A DNA stretch of 64,000 nt from Bacteroidetes bacterium UBA2664 (GCA_002359315.1 DEMS01000027.1:97774-161773); one strand, 5' to 3'. Numbered from the stretch's first letter, positions 1-10,096 are shown. Notes: generated from the letters alone by a model not told the origin. A program made the numbers and translations.

Positions 1-2539
1 ACGTCACACTCTTTGGCTCCCCTCCATGCTCCCCGCAGATACCTACTTTTAGTTTCGGTTTCACCATTCGTCCGTTTTTAGTTGCCATCTCCACGAGCTG
101 ACCCACCCCTTCAATATCCAGAACCTGAAATGGGTCATCCTGCAAAATTCCCTCATTGATATATTCGCCCAGAAATTTTCCGGCGTCATCACGGCTATAT
201 CCAAAAGTCATTTGTGTAAGATCGTTGGTTCCGAATGAAAAGAATGCCGCTTCTTTGGCGATCTTACCCGCCACGAGTGCTGCCCTTGGAATCTCAATCA
301 TTGTACCTACAAGATATTTTACAGACTGTTTTTTCTCTGCAAAAACTGTTTCTGCGGTATTATCTACGACAATTTTTTGTGCATGAAACTCCTGTGGGGT
401 CCCTACCAGTGGGATCATGATTTCAGGAATAATCTCAAATCCTTCTTCTTTCAATTCGATGGCTGCTTCCAGAATGGCGCGTGTCTGCATTTCAGTGATT
501 TCGGGATAGGTGATTCCCAGCCGGCATCCTCGATGGCCCAGCATTGGGTTGAACTCTTTGAGGCCTCTTACTTTTCGTGCAAAAACAGATCTCCGTATGC
601 CCAAATCATCCGCTACTACGTTAATTTCCTCCTCTTCATCCGGGAGAAACTCATGCAGTGGCGGGTCAAGAAGCCTGACGGTTACAGGAAGGTTTTCCAT
701 AACCCGGAATATCTCCTTAAAATCCTCTTTTTGGTAGGGCAGTAGTTGAGCCAGGGCATCCTTACGATCGTCAGTATTACTGGAGATAATCATGCGTCGG
801 ATTGCTTTTATTCTCTCCTCACCAAAAAACATATGTTCAGTCCGGCACAGCCCGATTCCCTCTGCGCCAAATTCCCTTGCACGTGCAGCGTCTTCCGGGC
901 TATCCGCGTTAGTTCTTACTTTCATGTCACGGAATTCATCGACCCAAGTCATGAATAGATGGTAATCATCTTTCAATTCCGGTTTGATGACCTCTTTTTG
1001 TCCATTGATCACCGTGCCTCTTGCACCATCGATGGAGATCCAATCCCCTTCATTGACGGTTACCTTGCCATTCGTAAAGTTACCATTTTCGTAGTCGATG
1101 ATGATATCACCGCAGCCGGCCACACAAGGTTTTCCCCAACCTCTTGCGACAACGGCGGCGTGGCTGGTCATGCCGCCACGCGATGTTAAAATCCCCTGAG
1201 CGGCTGACATTCCGCCAACATCTTCCGGACTGGTTTCAATTCTGACCAGAATCACCGGTTCGCCTGCCAAAGCCGCTTCTTCAGCCTTATGTGATTCAAA
1301 AACCACTTTCCCTACGGCTGCACCGGGCGATGCCGGGAGTCCGGTGCCCAAAACGGATTCGGGATCTACGCTATTTGCATCAATTTGCGGATGGAGCAGT
1401 TGATCCAGGTGTGTGGGTTCGACCAGTGATTTTACGGCAGTACGTTTATCGATAAGTCCTTCTTCAACCATATCGGTTGCTATTTTGATCGCCGCATGGC
1501 CAGTTCGCTTACCGCTTCGGGTCTGCAGGATGTAAAGAGTTCCTTTCTGAATCGTAAATTCGATATCCTGCATGTTACCATAATGAGATTCCAGTCGTTT
1601 GCCCCAGCTTTCAATCTCTTTGTAAGATTTTGGCATTATCTCAGCCAATTTGGAGAGATCTTCCGGTGTTCGGATACCGGCTACAACATCTTCCCCCTGT
1701 GCATTGACCAGGTACTCGCCGTAAAGTTTATCCTCTCCGGTAGATGGATTGCGCGTAAAAAAGACGCCCGTGGCACAGTCATCACCCATATTGCCATAAA
1801 CCATCGCCTGAACATTGACCGCGGTGCCCAGGAGTCCGGTAATCTGGTTGATTCGACGGTATTTGATTGCACGGTCGCTGTCCCAGGAGTTAAAAACGGC
1901 GTTTATTGACCATTCAAGCTGTTCATGAGGATCTTTGGGAAACATAAAACCGGTCGCTTTTCTGTAAACGGCTTTATACCGATTCACCAGTTCCTTCAGG
2001 TCTTTGGTGTTTAACAGGGTATCATTGTCAACTTTTTTTGCTTTTTTCAACGCTTCAAGCGCTTCCTCAAATAAGTCGTGTGAAATTCCCATCACAACAT
2101 TGCCAAACATATCGATAAACCGTCTGTAGCTGTCGTAGGCGAATCGCTCATTGCCGGTATGTTCGGCCAGTGCAATCACGGTATCGTCGTTGAGCCCCAG
2201 GTTCAGTACGGTATCCATCATGCCCGGCATGGAGACGGCAGCTCCTGAACGTACTGAAAGCAGAAGAGGTTTTTTAGAGTCGCCAAGTTTGGTACCCATC
2301 ACATTTTCGATAAAATCGACTCCTTTTCGGACTTGATCTTTCAGTCCTTTTGGCCATAAAGAATTGTGGCTGGAGTAATAGTGACAGGCTTCGGTAGATA
2401 TGGTAAAACCGGCCGGAACTGGAAGCCCTTTATTGGACATTTCTGCGAGGTTGGCGCCTTTTCCGCCCAAAAGTTGTTTCATGGAACGGTCGCCATCGGC
2501 GGTTCCATCACCAAAAGTATAGACTTGTTTTCTCTTCAT
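1..2539 (-). CDS. ppdK: Pyruvate, phosphate dikinase (C-terminus beyond window)
   Basis: Interconverts pyruvate, ATP and phosphate with PEP, AMP and PPi in the cytosol. About 846 codons lie in the window, reading MKRKQVYTFGDG at the start, and the frame stays open to the window edge; the family is about 875-900 aa, so only the last few dozen codons are missing. The phosphohistidine motif GGMTSHAAVVARG places the catalytic His near residue 460, followed by GKPCVAGCGD typical of PPDK rather than PEP synthase. The C-terminal PEP/pyruvate domain reaches GICGEHGGEP with the catalytic Cys near residue 835. An AAGGAG box lies about 7 nt upstream of the ATG at 2539. No operon partner is visible; the upstream 700 bp is non-coding. 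Confidence 0.97.
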   Translation of the reverse strand, partial: MKRKQVYTFGDGTADGDRSMKQLLGGKGANLAEMSNKGLPVPAGFTISTEACHYYSSHNSLWPKGLKDQVRKGVDFIENVMGTKLGDSKKPLLLSVRSGAAVSMPGMMDTVLNLGLNDDTVIALAEHTGNERFAYDSYRRFIDMFGNVVMGISHDLFEEALEALKKAKKVDNDTLLNTKDLKELVNRYKAVYRKATGFMFPKDPHEQLEWSINAVFNSWDSDRAIKYRRINQITGLLGTAVNVQAMVYGNMGDDCATGVFFTRNPSTGEDKLYGEYLVNAQGEDVVAGIRTPEDLSKLAEIMPKSYKEIESWGKRLESHYGNMQDIEFTIQKGTLYILQTRSGKRTGHAAIKIATDMVEEGLIDKRTAVKSLVEPTHLDQLLHPQIDANSVDPESVLGTGLPASPGAAVGKVVFESHKAEEAALAGEPVILVRIETSPEDVGGMSAAQGILTSRGGMTSHAAVVARGWGKPCVAGCGDIIIDYENGNFTNGKVTVNEGDWISIDGARGTVINGQKEVIKPELKDDYHLFMTWVDEFRDMKVRTNADSPEDAARAREFGAEGIGLCRTEHMFFGEERIKAIRRMIISSNTDDRKDALAQLLPYQKEDFKEIFRVMENLPVTVRLLDPPLHEFLPDEEEEINVVADDLGIRRSVFARKVRGLKEFNPMLGHRGCRLGITYPEITEMQTRAILEAAIELKEEGFEIIPEIMIPLVGTPQEFHAQKIVVDNTAETVFAEKKQSVKYLVGTMIEIPRAALVAGKIAKEAAFFSFGTNDLTQMTFGYSRDDAGKFLGEYINEGILQDDPFQVLDIEGVGQLVEMATKNGRMVKPKLKVGICGEHGGEPKSVT

Positions 2540-3260
2540 TGAATGCTCCTTTTTTCATTATGCAAAGTGTTGGTGAACCCGAATTGAACAATTAAATTTC
2601 ATTGTAAATCAATCTTTTTCAAACGGGTGATGGTTCTCTCCTCGGTAATCGGTTCCTTACTTCAGTCCGGGTTTTGAATCTCATCAAGCCAAAAGCCGGG
2701 GTTGATTCAGAGTTCAGACATACATGGTTACCCTCTCATTTAACACAATCAATTTCAGGAAAACAATCAGGCTTTTCCCTATTCAGATGTGGGGTAATCC
2801 TGTGTGAAGGTTTCGAGAACTTAAAGTTCAAAACTCTGTTTGTGATCAGGAATATATCAAGGGTAGGGAGTAAGGGGTCAAGGGGCTAAGGTGCAGGGAT
2901 CAAGATGCAGGGATCAATGGGCAGGGCTATAGGTACAGGTTTCAAGAGGCAAGATGCATAGTTTAGAGGTGGGCAAATCTATAATTCTTCTATTTGTTAG
3001 AGATCGGCGTACTCACTATTTTATCGCATTGAGTTCTCGACATCACTCCGCTTTGCTACGTGGAATAAAGGAGGAGCGCCCCGACAAAAAAGCGTCGGGA
3101 CTGCGCTCCCCGACGTTTCGGGGCGGGCAAAACCGACGGGTAGGGTTTTAATATATTTAAAATCCCTTGAACCTTGCGTCTTGAACTCTGAAACCATAAC
3201 CCAGCGCACTGAACTCCTGATGTCTCGGTATTGTCACTGTGCTCCAGCTTGAATCCTGCC
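2540..3260. other. Non-coding intergenic region with repeats
   Basis: About 720 bp between two divergently transcribed genes. I see no plausible gene: short open frames here lack recognisable protein features. The stretch holds a composite repeat (2862-3250), described separately, and must also carry the promoters of the dikinase and the symporter. Confidence 0.7.
2862..3250. repeat. Composite intergenic element: heptameric arrays around a hairpin
   Basis: The left part (2862-2960) is a degenerate tandem array of about 7-bp period with units such as gtgcagg, gatcaag, atgcagg, gggcagg, aggcaag. The right part (about 3162-3250) has the same period on the opposite strand (ccttgaa, gtcttga, actctga; reverse complement units such as gttcaag). 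Between them is a strong hairpin: GGAGCGC-CCCGAC (3073-3085) pairs with GTCGGG (3094-3099) and, after a 3-nt bulge, GCGCTCC (3103-3109). A second hairpin, CCCCGA-CGTT-TCGGGG, spans 3108-3123 and competes with the first. Confidence 0.7.
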
Positions 3261-4745
3261 ATGTCCATATATTTCTTCATCGTAATCCTTTACCTCGTCA
3301 TGTTGATGGGTATTTCCATCTGGAAAAGCCGATCCATAAAAAACCAGGATGATTTTATGGTTGCCGGCCGTTCGGTGCCGACGTACAAGCTTGTTGGAAC
3401 TTTACTTTGTACCTGGTTGGGTTCCGGTACACTGCTTGCCGGTGCCGGGTTGGCTGCGAGGGTGGGTCTGTCCGAGCTTTGGCTGGCAGCCGGTGCCTGG
3501 GTTGGAATTGTAATCGTCTTCTTTTTGGCAGCAAAAGTAAGGCGGATCGCGCAGTATACGGTTCCGGATATTCTGGAGCTTCGATATAACAAATATGCCA
3601 GGATTCTGGGAACAATAGTGATTGTTATAGCATACACAACGATCGTTGGATATCAATTCAGAGGCGGTGGTTTTGTATTGAATCTCATAGCTGATATCCC
3701 GGAGTGGCAGGGTGTGTTGCTTACAGCCGGTTTCATCATTGCATTTACCGCATTTGCCGGAATGCTCTCTATTGTGTCGGTGGATATCATAAATGGAGCG
3801 ATCATCACCGTAGCAGTGATCATCGCGGTACCTTTGGTCTATTTTAATTTGGGTGGATCGGAGTACCTCACGACAGAGCTGGATCCTCAACTCTTCAGTT
3901 TGCTTGGCGGACACAGCTGGATTTGGGTCATGGGTGTATTTTTCCCAACTTTTCTGTTGCTGCTTGGTGAATCCAATATGTATCAGAAATTCTATTCTGC
4001 AAAAAGTGAGAAAGCCGCAAAAAATGCTGTGATGCTTTGGGTGGTGGGTACAATCGTCATTGAAACAGCGATCGCGTCTCTGGCGATTATTGCATTCAGT
4101 CATTTTAATTCACTTGATCCCGGAAGTTTAATGCATCTTGCGGTTGCAGACAGTGAACGGATTATCCTTCATACGGCTCGTTTTGCTACAGAAGTAGGAA
4201 TACCCCTGGCTGGCGGATTACTGTTGATATGTGCAGCGGTAGCGATCATTACATCAACCGGAAACAGCTTTCTGTTAACACCTTCAACAAATTTAACACG
4301 TGATATCTATCAGCGATTTGTCAATCCGAAAGCTTCTGAGAAGAGGATCATCTTTTTTCAGAGATTGATGGTATTGGTATTAGGAGTGGTGGCCTGGTTA
4401 CTTCTTACACAATTCCGAACGATACTGGATATGGCTTTTACGGCGTATACGATGGTAGGGGCAGGACTCACACCTGCACTTCTGGCGGCCTTTTTATGGA
4501 AACGGGTAACCACCGCCGGAGGAGTGGCATCCATTGCAACGGGTATGGGAGTAACAATTCTTATTACGATTATTAACTCGTTTGGGAATGAGCCATTGAT
4601 ACCTTACGACTATATAGTGTTGCCGGCGGCAGGTTTATCCATACTGGTGTTGATCGTTGTATCACTGCTAACCCCGCCCGATCCCAAGGAGAAATGGGGC
4701 AAATTCTATGAGGAGGAGAAAGTGGAATTGGGGGATGTTTTATAG
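3261..4745 (+). CDS. Sodium:solute symporter family transporter
   Basis: A 494-aa polytopic inner-membrane protein of the SSS family, expected to couple Na+ entry to solute uptake; the substrate cannot be read from sequence. It starts with a hydrophobic helix (IYFFIVILYLVMLMGISIW), then the SSS-like stretch GRSVPTYKLVGTLLCTWLGSG, a Q-Y-T-V-P-D-I-L-E-LRY segment near residue 100 typical of the family, and about 13 hydrophobic helices up to the charged C-terminal tail. I chose the ATG at 3261: the frame extends 10 codons upstream only to a TTG and the extension is not hydrophobic or conserved-looking. It is monocistronic, with repeats on both sides. Confidence 0.93.
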   Translation: MSIYFFIVILYLVMLMGISIWKSRSIKNQDDFMVAGRSVPTYKLVGTLLCTWLGSGTLLAGAGLAARVGLSELWLAAGAWVGIVIVFFLAAKVRRIAQYTVPDILELRYNKYARILGTIVIVIAYTTIVGYQFRGGGFVLNLIADIPEWQGVLLTAGFIIAFTAFAGMLSIVSVDIINGAIITVAVIIAVPLVYFNLGGSEYLTTELDPQLFSLLGGHSWIWVMGVFFPTFLLLLGESNMYQKFYSAKSEKAAKNAVMLWVVGTIVIETAIASLAIIAFSHFNSLDPGSLMHLAVADSERIILHTARFATEVGIPLAGGLLLICAAVAIITSTGNSFLLTPSTNLTRDIYQRFVNPKASEKRIIFFQRLMVLVLGVVAWLLLTQFRTILDMAFTAYTMVGAGLTPALLAAFLWKRVTTAGGVASIATGMGVTILITIINSFGNEPLIPYDYIVLPAAGLSILVLIVVSLLTPPDPKEKWGKFYEEEKVELGDVL

Positions 4746-4872
4746 GAGGTACAGGGTCCAGGGTTCAGGGGCAATTTGGAGCACAATAAATATCCCTGAA
4801 ATTTGAAAGTTAAAGCACAATATTCAATGTAAACTATACTGGGTTCAAGTTTCAGGGGACAAGTTAGTGTGC
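4746..4872. repeat. Heptameric repeat tract downstream of symporter gene
   Basis: Immediately after the stop codon the sequence runs in degenerate 7-bp units (gtacagg gtccagg gttcagg ggcaatt), and again at about 4841-4872 (gttcaag tttcagg ggacaag). Units resemble those at 2862-2960, so the symporter gene is bracketed by members of one repeat family. No gene is seen up to 5020. Confidence 0.6.
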
Positions 4873-5020
4873 AGTGGCAATCCGCGGAATTTTAGGTGCA
4901 GGATACTAACTGACTAATAGCGTTAGCCCCGGAAAAACGGGCATACAAGTCTATAGAAGTTAAAATGATGGATTCATTTTATATGTGTATAAATAAATAT
5001 TTTCTTGTAGTATTGTTTTA

Positions 5021-8000
5021 TTGGTGGCCATCTTTTATTTACTACATGTGAAATCATCTATATTAAAAGTGCTTTTAGGGTGCATCTCTTTCTTTCTGTT
5101 TGCTCAACCTTGTGTTTCGCAAGAAGTTGATCTTCAGAATTACAGGCTCACTCAATATGGTATGGAAGAAGGCCTTCCTCAAAGTACAATTAATGATATT
5201 ATACAAACCAGGGATGGGTATATCTGGCTGGCTACTTTTGGAGGGTTGGTGCGATTTGATGGCATTTCATTTACCACTTTTGATCGATCCAATACAAAGG
5301 GGATGAGATCGGATCGAATCCTGCATTTATTTGAAGATAGCAGTGGTGCAATATGGTTAGGTACAGAGAGCGGGTTATTGAAATTTGAAAATGGTGAATG
5401 TACGTTTTACTTAATTGAAGACAACTCTTTTGTTTATTCTCCCTCAATGATGAAAGAAGACTCAAAAGGTACAATATGGCTTTTGGCGAACTCGAACGCT
5501 TACATAGTGAATGAAAATTCAATTGATAAGGTAGATATTTTGAGGGATTCAGAGTTGGTACAAGAAGCCTTAAACAACAGTGATGGGGTGTGGTTGGCAC
5601 ACGAAAATGAAATCTTGCGTACCTATGGAGATCAGGTTATTCAAGTGGCTGACTTAAGTTCTGAAGTAAATCATATCATTGAAGACTTTGTAGAATTCCC
5701 TGAAAATTCCGGAGAGTATTTTTTTGGGACTACCGGTGATGGTGTTTTTCAGCAAAAAGATGGGACTCTGAGATTATTTAATGAATCAGATGGCCTTAGT
5801 TCAAGGTTCACCTGGAATTTATATGTTGATAAAAAGAAGAATTTATGGGTGACCAGTTATTCAGGAGTCAGTTTTTGGAATGGATCCGGATTTACTCAGT
5901 TAGAGCTAAACGAAGTATCTGATGAGGTTCAGTTTAGCAGGGTATTTGAAGATAATGAAGGCAACTATTGGATCGGTTCACAGGGCGATGGTTTATTCAA
6001 ATTTAGGCCTACTCAAATCTCAACCATTGGGCGTAGAGAGGGGTTAAAAAACGATATCATGCTGTCGTTAGCTTCTCTAAATGATGGAACATATATTTTT
6101 GCCACAAATTGTGGGGGTATTTACAGTTATGATCCGGCAACTCAAAGATTAACTCAACCGGTTATTAGTGATTTGCTGCCTAATCAATGTATATGGTCGG
6201 TTTTCCAGGATTCCAAAGATCATATTTGGTTTGGATCACGTATTCTGTACAGGAGTAATTCTTTAACGGAACCGGGAGTCATCGTTGATGAAAATCAAGG
6301 TTTTGATGGAACCGAAGTTTTTACCATTTCTGAAGACTCTAATGGGAATATCTGGATCGGCGCTATAAATGGTTTATACAAATACGATGGCGAAACATAC
6401 CTCCGATATTCTACAGAAAATGGAATGAGCTATAACGATACACGCACTGTTTTTGAAGACCAAAATGGGGTGATATGGGTGGGAACATCAAGCGGTTTGA
6501 ATAAAATTTTGAATGGAACCGCGGAACAGGTTCCTTTAGCAGAAATTGAAATCAGAGATAATATTCAGCCAGAACCCTATGTCCGGGCTATTCATCAGGA
6601 TGAAGAAGGGGTGATGTGGATCGGAACCTATGGAAATGGAATTTTTCGAATAAAAGACGGGAAAGTGACCTCTATCACAAAAGAGGATGGCCTTTTTGAT
6701 AATATTGTTTCACATATTCAGGAAGACCGATATGGAAGTTTCTGGATGGGGAGCAACCGTGGGATTTTCAGGGTTCAAAAGAGCGAGTTGAATGATTTTG
6801 CTGAAGAGAAAATCCCTGAGATAAGCAGCTTTGTCTACGGGGTAAATGATGGAATGCTATCAGCAGAAACCAATGGTGGATTTGAACCCAATGTGATTCA
6901 ATCAGAAGATGGGAAGTTATATTTTCCCACTGTAAGTGGCGTTGCAATTGTTTCCACTGAAAACACGGTGGAAGAACGTCAACCTCCGACTGTCTATATC
7001 GAGAATGTGAAAAATGGCGAAGTTGACCTCTCGAACAGGGAAGTAGTCAATCTGGATTTCAATAATGCCTATCTTCAAATTGATTATACGGCATTAAGTT
7101 TTAGGGATCCTGATAAAGTCATGTTCCAATATCAACTTGAAGGGTTAAATGAAAATTGGTTTGAAGTGGGGAATAGCCGATCGGCTCTGTTCACCAATAT
7201 CCCTCCGGGCGAATACACATTTAAAGTGACAGCCAGTAGTAATAATGGTCCGTGGAACAGTCAATATGCAAGTATAGGAGTTGTTGTTGCCCCTCCATTC
7301 TGGCAAACTCCGTGGTTTTATGCGTTTATTTTTATTCTTTTAGTGAGCACCGGCCCTACGTTCTACTATTTAAGAGTCAGGCAACTCAGGCGAGAAAATG
7401 AACGGCAAAAAAGATTTACCGAACGGCTCATTGATTCACAAGAAACGGAGCGCAGACGCATTGCATCCGAACTTCATGATGGACTTGGCCAGCAAATATT
7501 GGTTATAAAGAACAGGGCCGAAATAGCTCAACAGCAAGCAGATGATCCCGATGAGATGGTGAAACAGCTCAAGGAGATTATGCAAAGCGCAGTTCTTTCT
7601 ATTGATGATGTTCGAAATATTTCACACAATTTGCGTCCTGTTCATTTAGAGAAATTTGGTGTTACGGAAGCCATCGAAAATCTTTGCGATCAGCTTAAAA
7701 AATCATCAAAAATTGATTGGAGTTATCACATTGATAATATTGATGATGTAATCCCAAAAAATAAAGAGATTCACTTCTACCGAGTCATCCAGGAAGCTAC
7801 AAACAACATTTTAAAACATTCAAATGCTCAAGAAGCATCGGTGATGATCATAAGAAGCGATTCAGAAATAAAAGCAACGATTTGGGATGATGGGAAAAGC
7901 TTTGATAAGTCGGAAGAAAATGTAAATAAAGGATTAGGTTTTACAGGTATGTACGAACGGGTTGAAACACTTGGTGGTAAAATCAATATTGATTCAAAGC

Positions 8001-8041
8001 CCGGAGAAGGAACGGGTATTAAAATTATTATTCCCTTTTGA
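5021..8041 (+). CDS. Two-component sensor histidine kinase with propeller and Y_Y_Y sensor domain
   Basis: A 1006-aa membrane sensor kinase. A signal-peptide-like segment ends near residue 33 (FFLFAQPCVSQ). Residues about 45-640 hold many two-component-propeller repeats of the form IW(I/L/V)GT..GL.(K/R)(F/Y)(D/N)G. A Y_Y_Y domain follows (about 685-750), then a single membrane helix (about 764-786), a HisKA_3 dimerisation domain with ERRRIASELHDGLGQ (phosphoacceptor His819) and a HATPase_c domain (EATNNILKHSNA near 925; DDG and GLGFTGM downstream). The frame opens at TTG 5021 or GTG 5024; GTG 5048 also gives a good signal peptide, so the start is uncertain. The response regulator follows after 6 nt. 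In Bacteroidota such periplasmic propeller sensors often respond to extracellular polymers; the ligand is unknown here. Confidence 0.94.
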   Translation: MVAIFYLLHVKSSILKVLLGCISFFLFAQPCVSQEVDLQNYRLTQYGMEEGLPQSTINDIIQTRDGYIWLATFGGLVRFDGISFTTFDRSNTKGMRSDRILHLFEDSSGAIWLGTESGLLKFENGECTFYLIEDNSFVYSPSMMKEDSKGTIWLLANSNAYIVNENSIDKVDILRDSELVQEALNNSDGVWLAHENEILRTYGDQVIQVADLSSEVNHIIEDFVEFPENSGEYFFGTTGDGVFQQKDGTLRLFNESDGLSSRFTWNLYVDKKKNLWVTSYSGVSFWNGSGFTQLELNEVSDEVQFSRVFEDNEGNYWIGSQGDGLFKFRPTQISTIGRREGLKNDIMLSLASLNDGTYIFATNCGGIYSYDPATQRLTQPVISDLLPNQCIWSVFQDSKDHIWFGSRILYRSNSLTEPGVIVDENQGFDGTEVFTISEDSNGNIWIGAINGLYKYDGETYLRYSTENGMSYNDTRTVFEDQNGVIWVGTSSGLNKILNGTAEQVPLAEIEIRDNIQPEPYVRAIHQDEEGVMWIGTYGNGIFRIKDGKVTSITKEDGLFDNIVSHIQEDRYGSFWMGSNRGIFRVQKSELNDFAEEKIPEISSFVYGVNDGMLSAETNGGFEPNVIQSEDGKLYFPTVSGVAIVSTENTVEERQPPTVYIENVKNGEVDLSNREVVNLDFNNAYLQIDYTALSFRDPDKVMFQYQLEGLNENWFEVGNSRSALFTNIPPGEYTFKVTASSNNGPWNSQYASIGVVVAPPFWQTPWFYAFIFILLVSTGPTFYYLRVRQLRRENERQKRFTERLIDSQETERRRIASELHDGLGQQILVIKNRAEIAQQQADDPDEMVKQLKEIMQSAVLSIDDVRNISHNLRPVHLEKFGVTEAIENLCDQLKKSSKIDWSYHIDNIDDVIPKNKEIHFYRVIQEATNNILKHSNAQEASVMIIRSDSEIKATIWDDGKSFDKSEENVNKGLGFTGMYERVETLGGKINIDSKPGEGTGIKIIIPF

Positions 8042-8047
8042 GGATTT

Positions 8048-8698
8048 ATGGAATCAAAAAAATCTGTATTGCTGGCAGACGATCATGCTCTAATTCGAGA
8101 AGGCTTGCGACAGGTCATTGAACAAAATAAAGACTACCACATTATTGAAGCGGATAATGGGAATGATGCTCTGCGAATTATTCGGGAAAAGAAGCCTCAT
8201 ATTGCAATTCTGGATATTGATATGCCGGGGATCAACGGTTTCGAAGTGGCAAAACGCGTGCACAACGAGGGTATTAGTATTGATATCATCTTTCTAACGA
8301 TGCATAAGGATGAGTCACTATTCAACAAAGCGATGGATATTGGGGTGAAAGGATATGTTTTGAAAGAAAATACAGTAACCGAAATTTTAAAGAGTGTGGA
8401 TATTGTGTTGGCAGGAAAGCACTATTTGAGCCCGGAAATTTCGGATTTTCTGATTAATCGTAATACAAAACTGGCAACTCCGGCAACCGATAAAGAAGGG
8501 CTTCATTTATTGACCCCGGCAGAAAAAAATATATTAAAACTGCTCGCCACGATGAAAACGAATCAGGAGATGGCTGAGATGTTGAACGTCAGCATTAAAA
8601 CGGTTCAAAATCACCGGCACAACATCTGCAGTAAATTGGATATAAGCGGGACACATGCACTTCTTAAGTTCGCGATCGAGCATTCGGAGCAGCTTTGA
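8048..8698 (+). CDS. Response regulator, NarL/FixJ type (REC + LuxR HTH)
   Basis: 216 aa. The receiver domain has the acidic pair ADDH near residues 10-13, phospho-acceptor Asp56 in LDIDMPG, and a conserved Lys in KEN near residue 110. The C-terminal LuxR-type helix-turn-helix (about 150-210) reads LTPAEKNILKLLA ... NQEMAEMLNVSIKTVQNHRHNI. It lies 6 nt behind the sensor kinase, so the two are almost certainly a cognate pair and co-transcribed. Likely targets are the genes downstream at 8999 and 10542, whose upstream regions share a duplicated sequence; that is inference. Confidence 0.95.
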   Translation: MESKKSVLLADDHALIREGLRQVIEQNKDYHIIEADNGNDALRIIREKKPHIAILDIDMPGINGFEVAKRVHNEGISIDIIFLTMHKDESLFNKAMDIGVKGYVLKENTVTEILKSVDIVLAGKHYLSPEISDFLINRNTKLATPATDKEGLHLLTPAEKNILKLLATMKTNQEMAEMLNVSIKTVQNHRHNICSKLDISGTHALLKFAIEHSEQL

Positions 8699-8770
8699 GT
8701 TAGCTATCAGCTATCAGCAGTTAGTAAGGAAAGGCTGAATGCTGAAGTCTGACAGCTAAAATTTGAAGAA
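8697..8770. repeat. Heptameric repeat tract
   Basis: Starts at the stop codon of the response regulator gene. Units of about 7 bp: tagctat cagctat cagcagt tagtaag gaaaggc tgaatgc tgaagtc tgacagc. Non-coding; same period as tracts at 2862, 4746, 42001 and 42836. Confidence 0.6.
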
Positions 8771-8862
8771 GCATATCAACCTGAAAATGCCTACTTCTAC
8801 CGATACATGCACCCATCTAGGTACCTCTACCTATACGAATGAGAAGCAGTTCCTATAGGTAA
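8733..8862 (+). promoter_or_regulatory. Upstream region copy A, shared with 10329-10450
   Basis: This stretch upstream of the lipoprotein gene aligns by eye along about 125 bp with the region upstream of the lone receiver gene. The best block is CATGCACCCATCTAGGTA followed by CTACCTATACGAATGAG, against CATGCAGCCAAATAGGTA followed by CTACTCATACGATTGAG. The spacing to each downstream gene is similar (about 90-140 nt), which fits a shared promoter or regulator-binding region, although a dispersed non-functional repeat is possible. Confidence 0.5.
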
Positions 8863-8998
8863 ATAATAAAGAATCAGCCACCTTTGCACTATCGAGGCAG
8901 AACACTTGTGTATTACTTAATAAATAATCAGCAAAATGGTTTGCTGGAATTTATTAGGTGCTCGTTAATTAAGAACAAAATTAAATTTTAGGAATAAT

Positions 8999-10096
8999 AT
9001 GAAACGATTTAAAACAACACATTTTCGCAATTTAGGCTTAATTGTGCTCATTGCGGGATTGGCATTTACATCTTGTAAAGATTCTTCTACATCTGCGTAT
9101 GATGAGAATGATATGGCCTTATCGGCTCAGGTATTGGGAAACAACGCAACGACTACTAATGTTTTCACAAGTGATGGCACAGAGCTATCCTGGGGGCCTA
9201 TAGAATATACCGGTTCTGATTGGATAGCTGATTGTAAGGCGACACCAGCAGTTGGTTTAGATGCATTTACCGGACCAGGGAGTCAGACTTATGCATTTCC
9301 TCAGTTTACTGCTTCCTTCGCGCAATGGTATACAAATTCCAGTTGGAATGCGAAATGGATTAATGCCTGGAACAGTATATCAAGCACCGGGCACGCTGGT
9401 ACATTTGATAAACACTGGACTAAATACAGTAAGACCATCAGTGGTGATGCAGGTAACTATGTAATGCAATATGTTGCTGATAATTGCTCTTGGATTTTTA
9501 TAAATGGTGTCCAAACTGATTTCCAAGGAACAACTGTACTACCAGCAGAAGTTTCAATTACACTACCAGGCGGCCCTGCAGAATTGTCTTTCATTATACT
9601 TGACGGGGGAGGTCAAGCTGGAGGAATTTATCGACTTGAAACTTATGATTCTTATAAAGAAAGAACAGGAATAGACCCTGAAGTAAAATTTGAAGACGAT
9701 ACCCCTATTGTAATCCCATCATCAGACGAGACTCCACCTGTATTATCTTATAGCCAAGTAACCGGCATCGTATGGCCGCCGAATCACAAGATGGTATTAG
9801 TGGCTACAGGGATCACCGCATCTGATAATGTAGATGGTGAAACGGAAGTAGAGGTTACAGTTACTAGTAATGAAGATTCAAACGGAAAAGGTGATGGAAA
9901 TACAGATTCGGATTGGGAGGTTGTAACGAATGCCGATGGCAGCAAGGACGTGTACGTTCGTTCCGAGCGCAGTGGAAAAGGAAACGGAAGAACCTATACG
10001 ATTTCCATGAGTGCTTCGGATGTGGCTGGAAACACTACATTGGATAGTTTCGAGGTACAAGTCGTTCATAATAAAGGAAAAGGACGCGGCAAATAA
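8999..10096 (+). CDS. Secreted lipoprotein with C-terminal immunoglobulin-like (HYR-type) domain
   Basis: 365 aa, function unknown. The signal peptide ends in a lipobox (LAFTSC, Cys near 26), so the protein should be lipidated and periplasmic or surface-exposed. The middle (about 55-215) is a W/Y/N-rich beta-type region with four Cys in all or nearby, not assigned to a family. The C-terminal part (about 245-355) contains PPVLSYSQVTGIVWPPNHKM, then ITASDNVDG and ISMSASDVAGN, the pattern of bacterial HYR/Ig-like domains. It ends in a Gly/Lys-rich tail (NKGKGRGK). It lies downstream of a two-component pair and before a rho-independent terminator. It is probably a target of that pair, by position only. 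Confidence 0.8.
   Translation: MKRFKTTHFRNLGLIVLIAGLAFTSCKDSSTSAYDENDMALSAQVLGNNATTTNVFTSDGTELSWGPIEYTGSDWIADCKATPAVGLDAFTGPGSQTYAFPQFTASFAQWYTNSSWNAKWINAWNSISSTGHAGTFDKHWTKYSKTISGDAGNYVMQYVADNCSWIFINGVQTDFQGTTVLPAEVSITLPGGPAELSFIILDGGGQAGGIYRLETYDSYKERTGIDPEVKFEDDTPIVIPSSDETPPVLSYSQVTGIVWPPNHKMVLVATGITASDNVDGETEVEVTVTSNEDSNGKGDGNTDSDWEVVTNADGSKDVYVRSERSGKGNGRTYTISMSASDVAGNTTLDSFEVQVVHNKGKGRGK

Noticed and set aside
3231..3260. TTG start ten codons upstream for the symporter
   Set aside because: The added residues are inside a repeat tract and the ATG at 3261 leads directly into a membrane helix.
3402..4103. 233-codon open frame antisense to the symporter gene
   Set aside because: Reads as low-complexity C/H/Q-rich protein with no domain; it lies fully opposite a clear membrane protein gene.
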